Positions 6,456 through 13,396 of a stretch of DNA of 33,399 bases are shown piece by piece (position 1 is the first letter of the stretch; each line of letters opens with the position of its first letter). Under the pieces are notes generated by a model. It was not told the DNA's origin. It saw only the letters and a program-made list of their open reading frames with translations, and did not search any database. A program made the translations under genes and the position numbers. Source of the DNA: an uncultured Oscillospiraceae bacterium (GTDB lineage: Bacteria; Bacillota; Clostridia; Oscillospirales; Oscillospiraceae); assembly GCA_947587025.1 (NCBI GenBank), contig CANPXW010000019.1:1-33399 (forward strand), in the 5' to 3' direction.

Positions 6456-8651
6456 GTGCGCGATATGGCAGAAACAGGCTTCACCCCCACAGCGCTGCTG
6501 GGGGGCTATCTGCGTCAGGCAGGCCCGGACGGGGCGGTAAAGCTGGCGCGGGAGCTGTGCGCCCAGCTGAAGGGCGACCCGGACAGCTTCCACGGCGGCG
6601 TCTGGCCGGGCAATGTGGACCTGGACGTGGAGGGCAAGGCCGTGCTGGGCAAGCCCGACCACACCCCCGCCGCCCAGCGTCCGGCGGACGCGGTGGAATA
6701 CACCGCGCCGGAGTTTTTCTGGCACGGGAGCACCTCCGCTGCGGCGGACGTGTTCGCGGTGGGCCTGATGCTCTACGCCGGGTGCAATGGGGGCTATCTG
6801 CCCTTCCAGCCCACCGAGGGGGAGCCGACCAACAAGGACCGGGCCGACGCTCTGCGCCGGCGGATGAAGGGCCAGCCGGTGACCGCGCCGGAGGGCGTCA
6901 GCGCCGAGCTGAAAAAGGTCATCGAAAAGGCCCTGGCCTACGACCCGGAGGAGCGGTACATCACGGCGGCGGAGATGCTCGCCGCGCTGGGCCGCACAGA
7001 CGAGGCTCTGCCCTCGGCCAAGGGGGCCGGCGCGGCGGCGGCCGCAACGATGGCGGCAGCAGCAGCCCCGGAGGCAGAGACGCCCGCGCCGGAGACGGAT
7101 ACCACCGCGCCGGAGGCGGAAGCTCCTGAGCCAGAGGCGGATGCTCCTGCCCAAGAGGCGGAGGCCCCCGCACCGGAGGCAGAGGCTCCCACATATGAGA
7201 TAGTGACCCCCGTGCCCGAGGCGGATATACCCGCCTATGAGATAGAGACCCCCGCGCCCCGGACGGAGACGTCCGCGCCTAAAACGGATATGCCCGCGCC
7301 CCAGGCAGACGCGCCCGCCCCTGAAGCGGAGACGCCCGCCGTCAAAAAGTCCGCGCCCCAGGCGGCGCGGAAGGACGCGCACACCGGACCGGCCGCCCCG
7401 GCAGGGCAGGCCGCGCCCCAGCATCCCGCCGGGACCCGCCAGTCCCATCCGCAGAAGGGCCGTCCGGCCCAGTCCCATCCCCGGCAGGCGGCCTCCGCCG
7501 TGCCGGCTGCCCAGCGCAAGCGCCGTTCCAAGACCGCGCCCGTGCTGGCGGCCCTGCTGGCCGCCGCCGTGCTGGGAGGCGGGTGGAGCGTCTATCGGTT
7601 CCTGCGCCCCGGCAAGCCGGAGATGTCCCAGCCCTTCGCCCCGGCGGCGGTGGAGACATCGGAGCCCGAGCAGCCCACGGCGACCGCCCTGCCCACGGCC
7701 ACGGCAAAACCCACCCCCACCGCCAGGCCTACGGCCTCGCCCCGGCCCTCCGCCTCTCCCCGGCCATCCGTATCGCCTCAGCCCACGCCTGTCGGCGGCG
7801 CGGCCGCGATAGAGACCGGCGCCGGGACCGGCGCGGGTACAGGCGCCGCCGTGAACACAGGCACAGGCGCCGGCACGAGCACCGCGTCCGCCGGCTACGG
7901 CACAGGCGCCAGCTCCAGCGGCGGATATGGCGGCGGCTACGGCTACGGCGGCAGTTACGGCACCTCCGGCGGCGGCGGTTCCTCCAGCTATACCGTCCAG
8001 TCCGCCGGCGGCACGGTATACCTCACCGGCGACTATGTACGGGTCCGTTCCGGTCCCGGCACCGGCTATACCATCCTGGCCCTCACCCGCAAGGGGGACA
8101 GCCTCACCCGCACCGGCACCGTCTCCACCGGCTGGACCCAGGTGAACTACAACGGCGTCACCGGCTACGTCTACAGCCAGTACCTGACGGACAAGGCCCC
8201 CGCCGCGCCCACGGCCACCCCCAAGCCCTCGCCCTCCGCCACGGCCACGCCTTCGCCCTCGCCATCTCCATCCCCCGTGCCCGCCAAGACATACGAGGTC
8301 AAATCGGAGGCCCTGACCTATGAAAAGGCCAAGGAGGCGGCCGGCGCGGCTGGCCTGGCCACGGTGACGAGCCAGGAGGACTTCCAGGCCCTGAAGGAGA
8401 CCCTGGCCGACTCCGGGCTGGAGTACGTCTGGATAGACGCAGTGAAGTCCGAAGAGGATAACAGCTGGAGCTCCGGCGGCGTGAAGCTCGCCAAGGACTG
8501 GTGGGCCGAGAATGAGCCCGACCCGGCCAACGATCTGCTGCTGCTGCAAAAGACGGCGACCGGCTGGCAGTTCATCACCGTCAAGTCGGATGGCTTCTCG
8601 CTGGAGACCTACGCCGACAAGCTGGGCTATGTGACCAACAAGACCGAATGA
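6456..8651 (+). CDS. Single-pass pseudokinase receptor with SH3b and C-type-lectin-like domains
   Basis: Residue numbers use the GTG start at 6456 (731 aa, GGAG eight bases upstream); ATG at 6465 is an alternative. Residues about 15-180 look like the C-lobe of a Ser/Thr kinase. HGGVWPGN (46-53) replaces HRDLKPxN, GKPD (65-68) sits where DFG is expected, TAPEFF (83-88) matches the APE motif, DVFAVG (99-103) matches DxWSxG, and DPEERYITAAEML matches the terminal helix. The Gly-rich loop, beta-3 Lys and catalytic Asp are absent, so it should be inactive. A Pro/Ala/Glu-rich linker (about 200-300), basic RKRRSK (354-359) and one membrane helix (361-378) follow. Outside come Pro/Ser/Thr and Gly-rich spacers, an SH3b domain (about 515-578, YVRVRSGPGTGYTIL) and a cysteine-free lectin-like fold (about 612-731, YVWIDAVKSEEDNSW, WWAENEPDPAND). 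The layout resembles PrkC/StkP-type sensor kinases. Ligand and partners are unknown. Confidence 0.75.
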   Translation: MRDMAETGFTPTALLGGYLRQAGPDGAVKLARELCAQLKGDPDSFHGGVWPGNVDLDVEGKAVLGKPDHTPAAQRPADAVEYTAPEFFWHGSTSAAADVFAVGLMLYAGCNGGYLPFQPTEGEPTNKDRADALRRRMKGQPVTAPEGVSAELKKVIEKALAYDPEERYITAAEMLAALGRTDEALPSAKGAGAAAAATMAAAAAPEAETPAPETDTTAPEAEAPEPEADAPAQEAEAPAPEAEAPTYEIVTPVPEADIPAYEIETPAPRTETSAPKTDMPAPQADAPAPEAETPAVKKSAPQAARKDAHTGPAAPAGQAAPQHPAGTRQSHPQKGRPAQSHPRQAASAVPAAQRKRRSKTAPVLAALLAAAVLGGGWSVYRFLRPGKPEMSQPFAPAAVETSEPEQPTATALPTATAKPTPTARPTASPRPSASPRPSVSPQPTPVGGAAAIETGAGTGAGTGAAVNTGTGAGTSTASAGYGTGASSSGGYGGGYGYGGSYGTSGGGGSSSYTVQSAGGTVYLTGDYVRVRSGPGTGYTILALTRKGDSLTRTGTVSTGWTQVNYNGVTGYVYSQYLTDKAPAAPTATPKPSPSATATPSPSPSPSPVPAKTYEVKSEALTYEKAKEAAGAAGLATVTSQEDFQALKETLADSGLEYVWIDAVKSEEDNSWSSGGVKLAKDWWAENEPDPANDLLLLQKTATGWQFITVKSDGFSLETYADKLGYVTNKTE

Positions 8652-8657
8652 CTCTTT

Positions 8658-8693
8658 CCGGCCCTGACCGCACGTCAGGGCCGGGATTTTTTT
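8658..8693 (+). terminator. Strong intrinsic terminator after the pseudokinase gene
   Basis: An 11-bp perfect stem CCGGCCCTGAC/GTCAGGGCCGG (8658-8668, 8674-8684) with a 5-base loop, followed by seven consecutive T (8687-8693). Confidence 0.92.
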
Positions 8694-8718
8694 GCCCCGC
8701 CGCCCCCCTTTGACCCCT

Positions 8719-8748
8719 TTCGACCCGGCCGGTGCGCCATTCTATAGG
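8719..8748 (+). promoter_or_regulatory. Weak promoter candidate for the LTA-synthase-like gene
   Basis: TTCGAC (8719-8724), an 18-base spacer and TATAGG (8743-8748) lie between the strong terminator and the ribosome site at 8761. The match is modest, but the terminator implies that some separate start is needed here. Confidence 0.35.
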
Positions 8749-8775
8749 AAGCACGGTCAAGGAGGCAAGGCGCGG

Positions 8776-9954
8776 ATGCGGCGGGTGATATTGGCGGTGC
8801 TGCTGGCGGTGCTGGCGGCGCTGATCGGGTCTAGGATGGCGGCGGAGCGGCCGGCGGTACAGACGGCGGTCCTGGATACATACTGGCCTCCGGAGGAGTA
8901 TAACGTGCTGGACCTGGACAGGCCCCAGGTCCCCCAGACCGCCGGCAGCACCCTGCTGTCGGAGCTGGACAGCTGGTATTTCTCCCGCACGCCCACCGCC
9001 AAGGGGGACTATACCGGCCTGCTGGCGGGAAAGAGCCTCATCCTGCTGCTGGCGGAGCAGTGGACGCCGGAGCAGGCGGACCCGGCCAGCGCACCCTCCC
9101 TCTGGAGGCTGGAAAGCGAGGGACTATGTTTTCAGGACGTGTACGCCCCCGACTGGTATCAGGGCGCGGACGGGCGGCTGTTCGCCCTGCTGACGGGGCT
9201 CGTGCCCACCAACCTGGGCGACGGCACCGCCCTGGCCTGGGTCGGGCAGCAGCACACGTATCTGCCCTGTTCGGTGGGCACATGTCTGGGCGGGATGGGC
9301 TACGCCTGTTTTGCCTGGCCGGGGGACAAGACCGGCGCCGCGTCCCTGGAGGCGCTGGACTTCGCGGTCCGGGAGCGGCCGGTCACCGACGGGGACATGC
9401 TCGTCCAGGCGCTCCCTCAGCTGGGTCAGGGGCCCTTCGCGGCCTTTTTCGTGCTCACGGGGGCCGACGCGGAGCAGACCATGGGCAGGCTGTGGCGGGC
9501 CCTGGCCGACACAGGGCTGGAGGACGACGTGCTGCTGTGTCTGCTGGCGGAGGGCGGCGAGCCGACGCGGGGCAGTCTCACGCTCTGGTGGAAGGGCGCG
9601 CCGGCGGGGCGGGTATCCGCCGGGCCCTGCTCGGAGCTGGACGTGACGGCAACGCTGCTGGACCTGCTGGGCGCGCCCTACGACGCCCGGTTCCTGTCCG
9701 GCCGGGATCTGCTGGCGCCGGAGGGCAGCGGCGCGCCGGTGGCGCTGGGCGGCAGCGCGTACGCCGACTGGGTGACGGACGCCGGCCGGTACAGCGCGGC
9801 CGAGGAGCGCTTCGTCCCCGCCGACGAGCGCTTTTCCGGCGAGCAGGAGACCATCCGGTACGTGCTGCAGATGCGCCAGGCGGTATATGAGCAGTACGTC
9901 TATACGCGCCGCGCGATGGAGCGCGACTATTTTCGCTCCCGGCTGGGTCAGTAA
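8776..9954 (+). CDS. Catalytically degenerate LTA-synthase-family (sulfatase-fold) membrane-anchored protein
   Basis: Start ATG at 8776 has GGAGG ten bases upstream; the frame is open to 8692 but that part lies in the terminator. The 392-residue product has one N-terminal hydrophobic anchor (residues 4-18) instead of the five helices of LtaS, then an extracellular alkaline-phosphatase-like domain. Family landmarks are KSLILLLAEQW (86-96), PSLWRLESEGLCFQDVYAP, YLPCSVGTCLGGMGYACFA, DVTATLLDLLGAPYDARFLSGRDLLAP and the C-terminal DYFRS. By motif alignment the metal ligand Glu94 is kept. The nucleophile Thr region reads GADGR (Ala131), the FSGH His reads Ala230, and the Asp-His pair of NDHYP reads Gly260-Gly261. 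It is therefore predicted not to make teichoic acid. A binding or regulatory role on glycerol-phosphate polymers is only a guess. Confidence 0.72.
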   Translation: MRRVILAVLLAVLAALIGSRMAAERPAVQTAVLDTYWPPEEYNVLDLDRPQVPQTAGSTLLSELDSWYFSRTPTAKGDYTGLLAGKSLILLLAEQWTPEQADPASAPSLWRLESEGLCFQDVYAPDWYQGADGRLFALLTGLVPTNLGDGTALAWVGQQHTYLPCSVGTCLGGMGYACFAWPGDKTGAASLEALDFAVRERPVTDGDMLVQALPQLGQGPFAAFFVLTGADAEQTMGRLWRALADTGLEDDVLLCLLAEGGEPTRGSLTLWWKGAPAGRVSAGPCSELDVTATLLDLLGAPYDARFLSGRDLLAPEGSGAPVALGGSAYADWVTDAGRYSAAEERFVPADERFSGEQETIRYVLQMRQAVYEQYVYTRRAMERDYFRSRLGQ

Positions 9955-9960
9955 AAATTG

Positions 9961-9989
9961 TTGCGTTTGCGGGAAAAATGGATTATAAT
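9961..9989 (+). promoter_or_regulatory. Promoter of the 10069-10833 gene
   Basis: TTGCGT (9961-9966), a 17-base spacer and consensus TATAAT (9984-9989). The expected start is near 9996, leaving a leader of about 73 bases. Confidence 0.7.
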
Positions 9990-10068
9990 GCAATAAACTG
10001 CTGGGATAATACCCAAATGCACGCAGTACGCCGGCGGCGTCCTGCGGGATGATGGGAGGGAAAACGAT

Positions 10069-10833
10069 ATGAGACTTCAACGGCTCGCCATCCTTCTGCT
10101 GGTGATGATCCTCATCGTCGGCCTGGAGGGCATGATGCTGCGCACTCTTACCGACGACGGCGAAACGGCCGCCGTTCCCCAGCCGTCTCCGGAGCCCTCC
10201 GACGATCCTGCGGCCCCGGCGGCCACGCTGGGCATCCAGACCCAGATACCCACTCCCGCGCCCACTATGCCCGGCTTCACCAGTCCCCCGGTGGGCGGCG
10301 GCGGCAGCACCAGCAGCGACAGCGGCAGCAGCAACAACAGCAGCAGTAACAACAGTAACAACAGCAGCGGTTCCTCCTCTCCCACCCAGGCTCCCGCGCC
10401 CACAAATCCCCCCGCGCCCACTCCCGCGCCCACCGAGCCGCCTCCTCCCACGGACCCGCCCGGGACCTCCATGGGCAGCGGCAGCTTCTCCTCCAACACC
10501 GGCGTGGGCCTGAACCTGAACGTCGACTGGGAGGCCAGGGACCAGGGCAACGGCACCTGCCGGGTGTACATCAACGGCACCATCAACTCCTACAGCCTGG
10601 GCGTGTCCAGCCACCCGGTGTCCATCAGCCTGGGCGGTTACTCCACCTCCGTGATGGGCAAGGGCCTGGATGTCCCCGAGGGCGGCATGCAGAGCAACAG
10701 CCTGTTCTCCACCTACATCGACGTGCCCTCCGGCACCAGCGGGACCATGACGGTCTCCTGGCGCTTCGGCGGCACCTACAGCGATGTGGAGATCATGGAC
10801 GTGGTGGCCACCGGCGACGTGTACACCAGCTGA
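10069..10833 (+). CDS. Secreted or membrane-anchored protein with Ser/Asn/Pro linker, unknown function
   Basis: I do not recognise a family. The 254-residue product opens with a hydrophobic segment (residues 5-24) that could be a signal peptide or membrane anchor, with no lipobox. Residues about 30-140 are low complexity: Pro/Thr spacers, then a Gly/Ser/Asn tract (GGGGSTSSDSGSSNNSSS and more), then Pro/Ala/Thr repeats, as in wall-spanning linkers. Residues about 143-254 form a compact segment with beta-strand-like alternation (GVGLNLNVDWEARDQGNGTC, ending WRFGGTYSDVEIMDVVATGD), possibly a beta-sandwich. GGGAGGG lies eight bases before the ATG. Its own consensus promoter and a terminator make it a single-gene unit. 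Linker style matches the pseudokinase two genes upstream, which suggests a shared wall location. Confidence 0.75.
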   Translation: MRLQRLAILLLVMILIVGLEGMMLRTLTDDGETAAVPQPSPEPSDDPAAPAATLGIQTQIPTPAPTMPGFTSPPVGGGGSTSSDSGSSNNSSSNNSNNSSGSSSPTQAPAPTNPPAPTPAPTEPPPPTDPPGTSMGSGSFSSNTGVGLNLNVDWEARDQGNGTCRVYINGTINSYSLGVSSHPVSISLGGYSTSVMGKGLDVPEGGMQSNSLFSTYIDVPSGTSGTMTVSWRFGGTYSDVEIMDVVATGDVYTS

Positions 10834-10851
10834 TAAGAGCATAACGACAAA

Positions 10852-10882
10852 CAGCGCCGGGAGCGTAACGCTCCCGGCGCTG
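10852..10882. terminator. Bidirectional stem-loop between convergent genes
   Basis: A 14-bp perfect stem CAGCGCCGGGAGCG/CGCTCCCGGCGCTG with a 3-base loop lies between the + gene ending at 10833 and the - gene ending at 10896. Flanking T-richness is modest on both strands. Confidence 0.8.
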
Positions 10883-10895
10883 CTTCTATGTCCTG

Positions 10896-11258
10896 TCACA
10901 GTCCCTGGGACTGCTTGAAGGCACGCACGGCGTCCGCCGTCTGGGCGTAATCGGCCTTCACCTGGTCCAGCAGACCGGCCGCCGCCCCGGCGTCACGGCC
11001 CCGCAGGGCCTCGGTCAGCTCGTGGCTGGAGTGGCCCAGCTTGGTGAAGCCCAGGTTCTGGCACACGCCCTTGATGGTGTGGCTGGCCCGGAAGGCGGTA
11101 TCCAGATCGCCGCCGTCCATGCTGGTGCACAGCAGCTCGTAGCTGGGGTCGTCCAGGAATTTCAGCACGAACTTCTGGATGAGCCTCTCGCTGCGCAGAC
11201 GTCCCAGCACGTCGTCGTAGTCGGCCTCCATGGCCGCGTAGCACTCCTGCAGAGTCAT
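10896..11258 (-). CDS. Free-standing histidine phosphotransfer (Hpt) protein
   Basis: A 120-residue helical protein with the Hpt signature RASHTIKGVCQNLGF. His60 is the predicted phosphoacceptor, set in a four-helix bundle like those that pass phosphate between the receiver of a hybrid kinase and a final response regulator. No kinase or other domain is attached. The start codon overlaps the stop of the upstream cyclic-di-GMP regulator (ATGA), so the two are translationally coupled and probably made in fixed ratio. The neighbouring hybrid kinases (13397-16345 and 16505-18607) supply receivers that could feed it. It ends next to a bidirectional terminator. Confidence 0.9.
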   Translation of the reverse strand: MTLQECYAAMEADYDDVLGRLRSERLIQKFVLKFLDDPSYELLCTSMDGGDLDTAFRASHTIKGVCQNLGFTKLGHSSHELTEALRGRDAGAAAGLLDQVKADYAQTADAVRAFKQSQGL

Positions 11259-13324
11259 TGGTCTGTTCCTCCTTGCTCGTCGTCGATGTCAGAAATGGCG
11301 GAAAGGGTATCCTTCAAAGATTCATCGTAGAACCGGTACTGCGCCCGGCCGGCCCGCTTGGCGGCGTACAGGGCCGCGTCGGCGGCCTGGAACAGCGCCT
11401 CGTAGCTCTTGCCGGTGAGCTGGGCCAGGGCCACGCCCATGGTCACGGAGATGTCGTAGTTCTCGTAGGGGCCGCACAGGCTGTGGAAGATGCGGTCCAC
11501 GGTGCGCTCGATGTCGGTGTTGTACTCCAGGAAGAGCAAAAACTCATCCCCGCCTGCCCGGCAGGCGATGTCGGAACCGCGCACGCTCCGGTGCAGCCGG
11601 TCGGCCACCACCTTGAGCACCTGGTCGCCGAACTGGTGGCCGTACTGGTCGTTGGCGGACTTGAAGAAGTCCAGGTCGAAGATGGCCATAGCGTAATTGC
11701 TCTGGGGGCGGTCGGCCATGCGGGTCTCGATGCGCTCCTTGGCGGCAGCCCGGTTGTAAAGGCCCGTCATGGCGTCACGGGCGGCCTTTTTCTCCAGGTA
11801 AGTCATCTTCTCATGGGTGTCGTGGATGTCGATGGCCTTGCCCAGCGCGCCCTCGAATCGGGGCGGCATGTCCGTGGACCAGATGGAGCGCAGGATGATC
11901 TGGTACCAGCGGGACTGGCCGTCGTAGGTCAGCTGGCAGTCGTAGCTGATGTTGGGAGCCTCCGCCGTGGTCTGGCGCAGCTTCTCCAGCATTTCGGCCC
12001 AGCCGTCGTCCCCCAGCACGGCCTGCAGCTTGGGGTCCCGGCCGGGGTCCATGATGATCTCGTCCAGGCCCAGGGTCTGGGCGCCCCAGGGGGTCATGCT
12101 GATGACGGACGGGGAGATGGTGTACTCGAACTGTATCTCCCTGGTCATGGCGGCGAAGAAGCTGTACTTCATCCGCTCGTAGTCCAGCAGCCGCAGCGTG
12201 CGGTCCGAGACGCTGCTGTTGGCGGGGCGGACCGACTCCTGCACGATGTTCCGGCTCTCCCGGGCGGCGCTCTGCTCGCCGGACTCGGCCAGCAGGGCGC
12301 GGATGCTCTCGGCGTTCTCCGTCAGGCACTCCAGCAGCAGCGGGTTGAACACGCCGCACTGGCCGCCGGTGATCATCTCCACCGCCTTCTCATGGGAGAA
12401 GGGGGGCTTGTATACCCGGGGGCTGGTCAGCGCGTCGTACACGTCCGCCAGCGCCACCACCTGGGCGGAGATGGGGATGTCGTCCCCCACCAGGCCGTCG
12501 GGATAGCCCTGGCCGTCGTACCGCTCGTGGTGCCAGCGGCATATCTCGTAGGCCGTGCGTATCAACGGGTCGTCCTTATGCCCCTCCAGCGCGTCCAGCA
12601 TCATGGCTCCCTTGATGGAGTGGGTCTTCATCACGGTGCACTCGTCCACGGTCAGCCGGCCGGGCTTGTTGAGGATGTGCTCGTCGATGACGATTTTGCC
12701 GATGTCGTGCAGGGCCGATCCCACGCTGATACAGGAGATCTCCTGGCTGGTCAGGCCGTAGCGGTCGGTCTTGCGCATCAGCGCCCGCAGCAGGAAGTCC
12801 GTCAGCGTGCGCACGTGCAGGATGTGCTGGCCGCTCTCGCCGTTGCGGAACTCCACGATGTGGCTGAGTATCTCTATCATCAGGCTGCTCTGGCGCTCCG
12901 TCTCCCGTATCTGCTCCTCCACCATGGCCGTCAGCCGCTTCTGCTTGGCGTACAGCAGCAGGGTGTTCACCACCCGCCGGCGGACGATCAGCGCGTCGAA
13001 GGGCCGGGCGATGAAGTCGCTCACCCCCAGATCGTACGCCTTGGCCACCTGGGCCGATCCGCTCTCGGCGGAGATCATGATCACCGGCACTTCCGCGATC
13101 AGGCCGCTCTGGTTCATGGCCGCCAGCACCCCGAAGCCGTCCAGCCGGGGCATGACGATGTCCAGCAGCACCAGGCTGATGGCGCTGCCGTGGGAGCGGA
13201 GCATGGCCAGGCCATCCACGCCGTCCTCCGCCTCCAGTATCTCGTACTCGTCCTCCAGCATGTCCGCCAGGATGGAACGGTTCATCTCCGAGTCGTCAAC
13301 GATCAGTATCTTTCCCTTGTCCAT
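11255..13324 (-). CDS. Response regulator with HD-GYP, PAS-like and GGDEF domains (cyclic-di-GMP turnover)
   Basis: The 689-residue protein starts with a receiver domain (1-120, DDSEMN, phosphoacceptor Asp55 in LLDIVMP). The usual conserved Lys is Arg107 (FIARPF). An HD-GYP phosphodiesterase domain spans about 145-335 with HD at 206-207 (ALHDIGK) and HHERYDGQGYPDGL (GYP at 273-275). A PAS-like region follows (about 380-505). The diguanylate cyclase domain is at 510-670, with intact GGDEF at 591-595 and an RxxD inhibitory site (RGSD) five residues before it. Both synthesis and breakdown motifs appear complete, so net output should depend on phosphorylation and product binding. GGAG-type ribosome site precedes the ATG. 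It lies 72 bases after the upstream hybrid kinase and overlaps hpt, so a phosphorelay operon is likely. Confidence 0.93.
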   Translation of the reverse strand: MDKGKILIVDDSEMNRSILADMLEDEYEILEAEDGVDGLAMLRSHGSAISLVLLDIVMPRLDGFGVLAAMNQSGLIAEVPVIMISAESGSAQVAKAYDLGVSDFIARPFDALIVRRRVVNTLLLYAKQKRLTAMVEEQIRETERQSSLMIEILSHIVEFRNGESGQHILHVRTLTDFLLRALMRKTDRYGLTSQEISCISVGSALHDIGKIVIDEHILNKPGRLTVDECTVMKTHSIKGAMMLDALEGHKDDPLIRTAYEICRWHHERYDGQGYPDGLVGDDIPISAQVVALADVYDALTSPRVYKPPFSHEKAVEMITGGQCGVFNPLLLECLTENAESIRALLAESGEQSAARESRNIVQESVRPANSSVSDRTLRLLDYERMKYSFFAAMTREIQFEYTISPSVISMTPWGAQTLGLDEIIMDPGRDPKLQAVLGDDGWAEMLEKLRQTTAEAPNISYDCQLTYDGQSRWYQIILRSIWSTDMPPRFEGALGKAIDIHDTHEKMTYLEKKAARDAMTGLYNRAAAKERIETRMADRPQSNYAMAIFDLDFFKSANDQYGHQFGDQVLKVVADRLHRSVRGSDIACRAGGDEFLLFLEYNTDIERTVDRIFHSLCGPYENYDISVTMGVALAQLTGKSYEALFQAADAALYAAKRAGRAQYRFYDESLKDTLSAISDIDDEQGGTDQ

Positions 13325-13337
13325 TTCCTCTCCTGCC

Positions 13338-13356
13338 GCCGGCGCTGTGCGCCGGC
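13338..13356 (-). other. Stem-loop just upstream of the regulator's ribosome site
   Basis: GCCGGCGC/GCGCCGGC (8-bp stem, 3-base loop) sits immediately upstream of the AGGAGAGG region of the 13324 start. On the minus strand the T-run precedes rather than follows the stem, so it is not a terminator for the kinase gene. It could protect or tune the downstream message. Confidence 0.4.
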
Positions 13357-13396
13357 AAAAATGCTATTTTCTGTGACAGACGCCCTTCTTCGGCGG

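Noticed and set aside
5453-7129. A 558-codon plus-strand frame bridging the MATE and pseudokinase genes
   Set aside because: It crosses a terminator and promoter and overlaps two genes in another frame, with Arg/His-rich shadow composition.
6375-8549. A 724-codon minus-strand frame with Arg/Gly-rich runs
   Set aside because: It is the complement of the Pro/Ala-rich pseudokinase linker; the plus-strand frame has promoter, ribosome site and domains.
8692-8775. Upstream start for the LTA-synthase-like protein
   Set aside because: This part lies immediately after the terminator T-run and over the likely promoter; ATG 8776 has GGAGG and begins the hydrophobic anchor.
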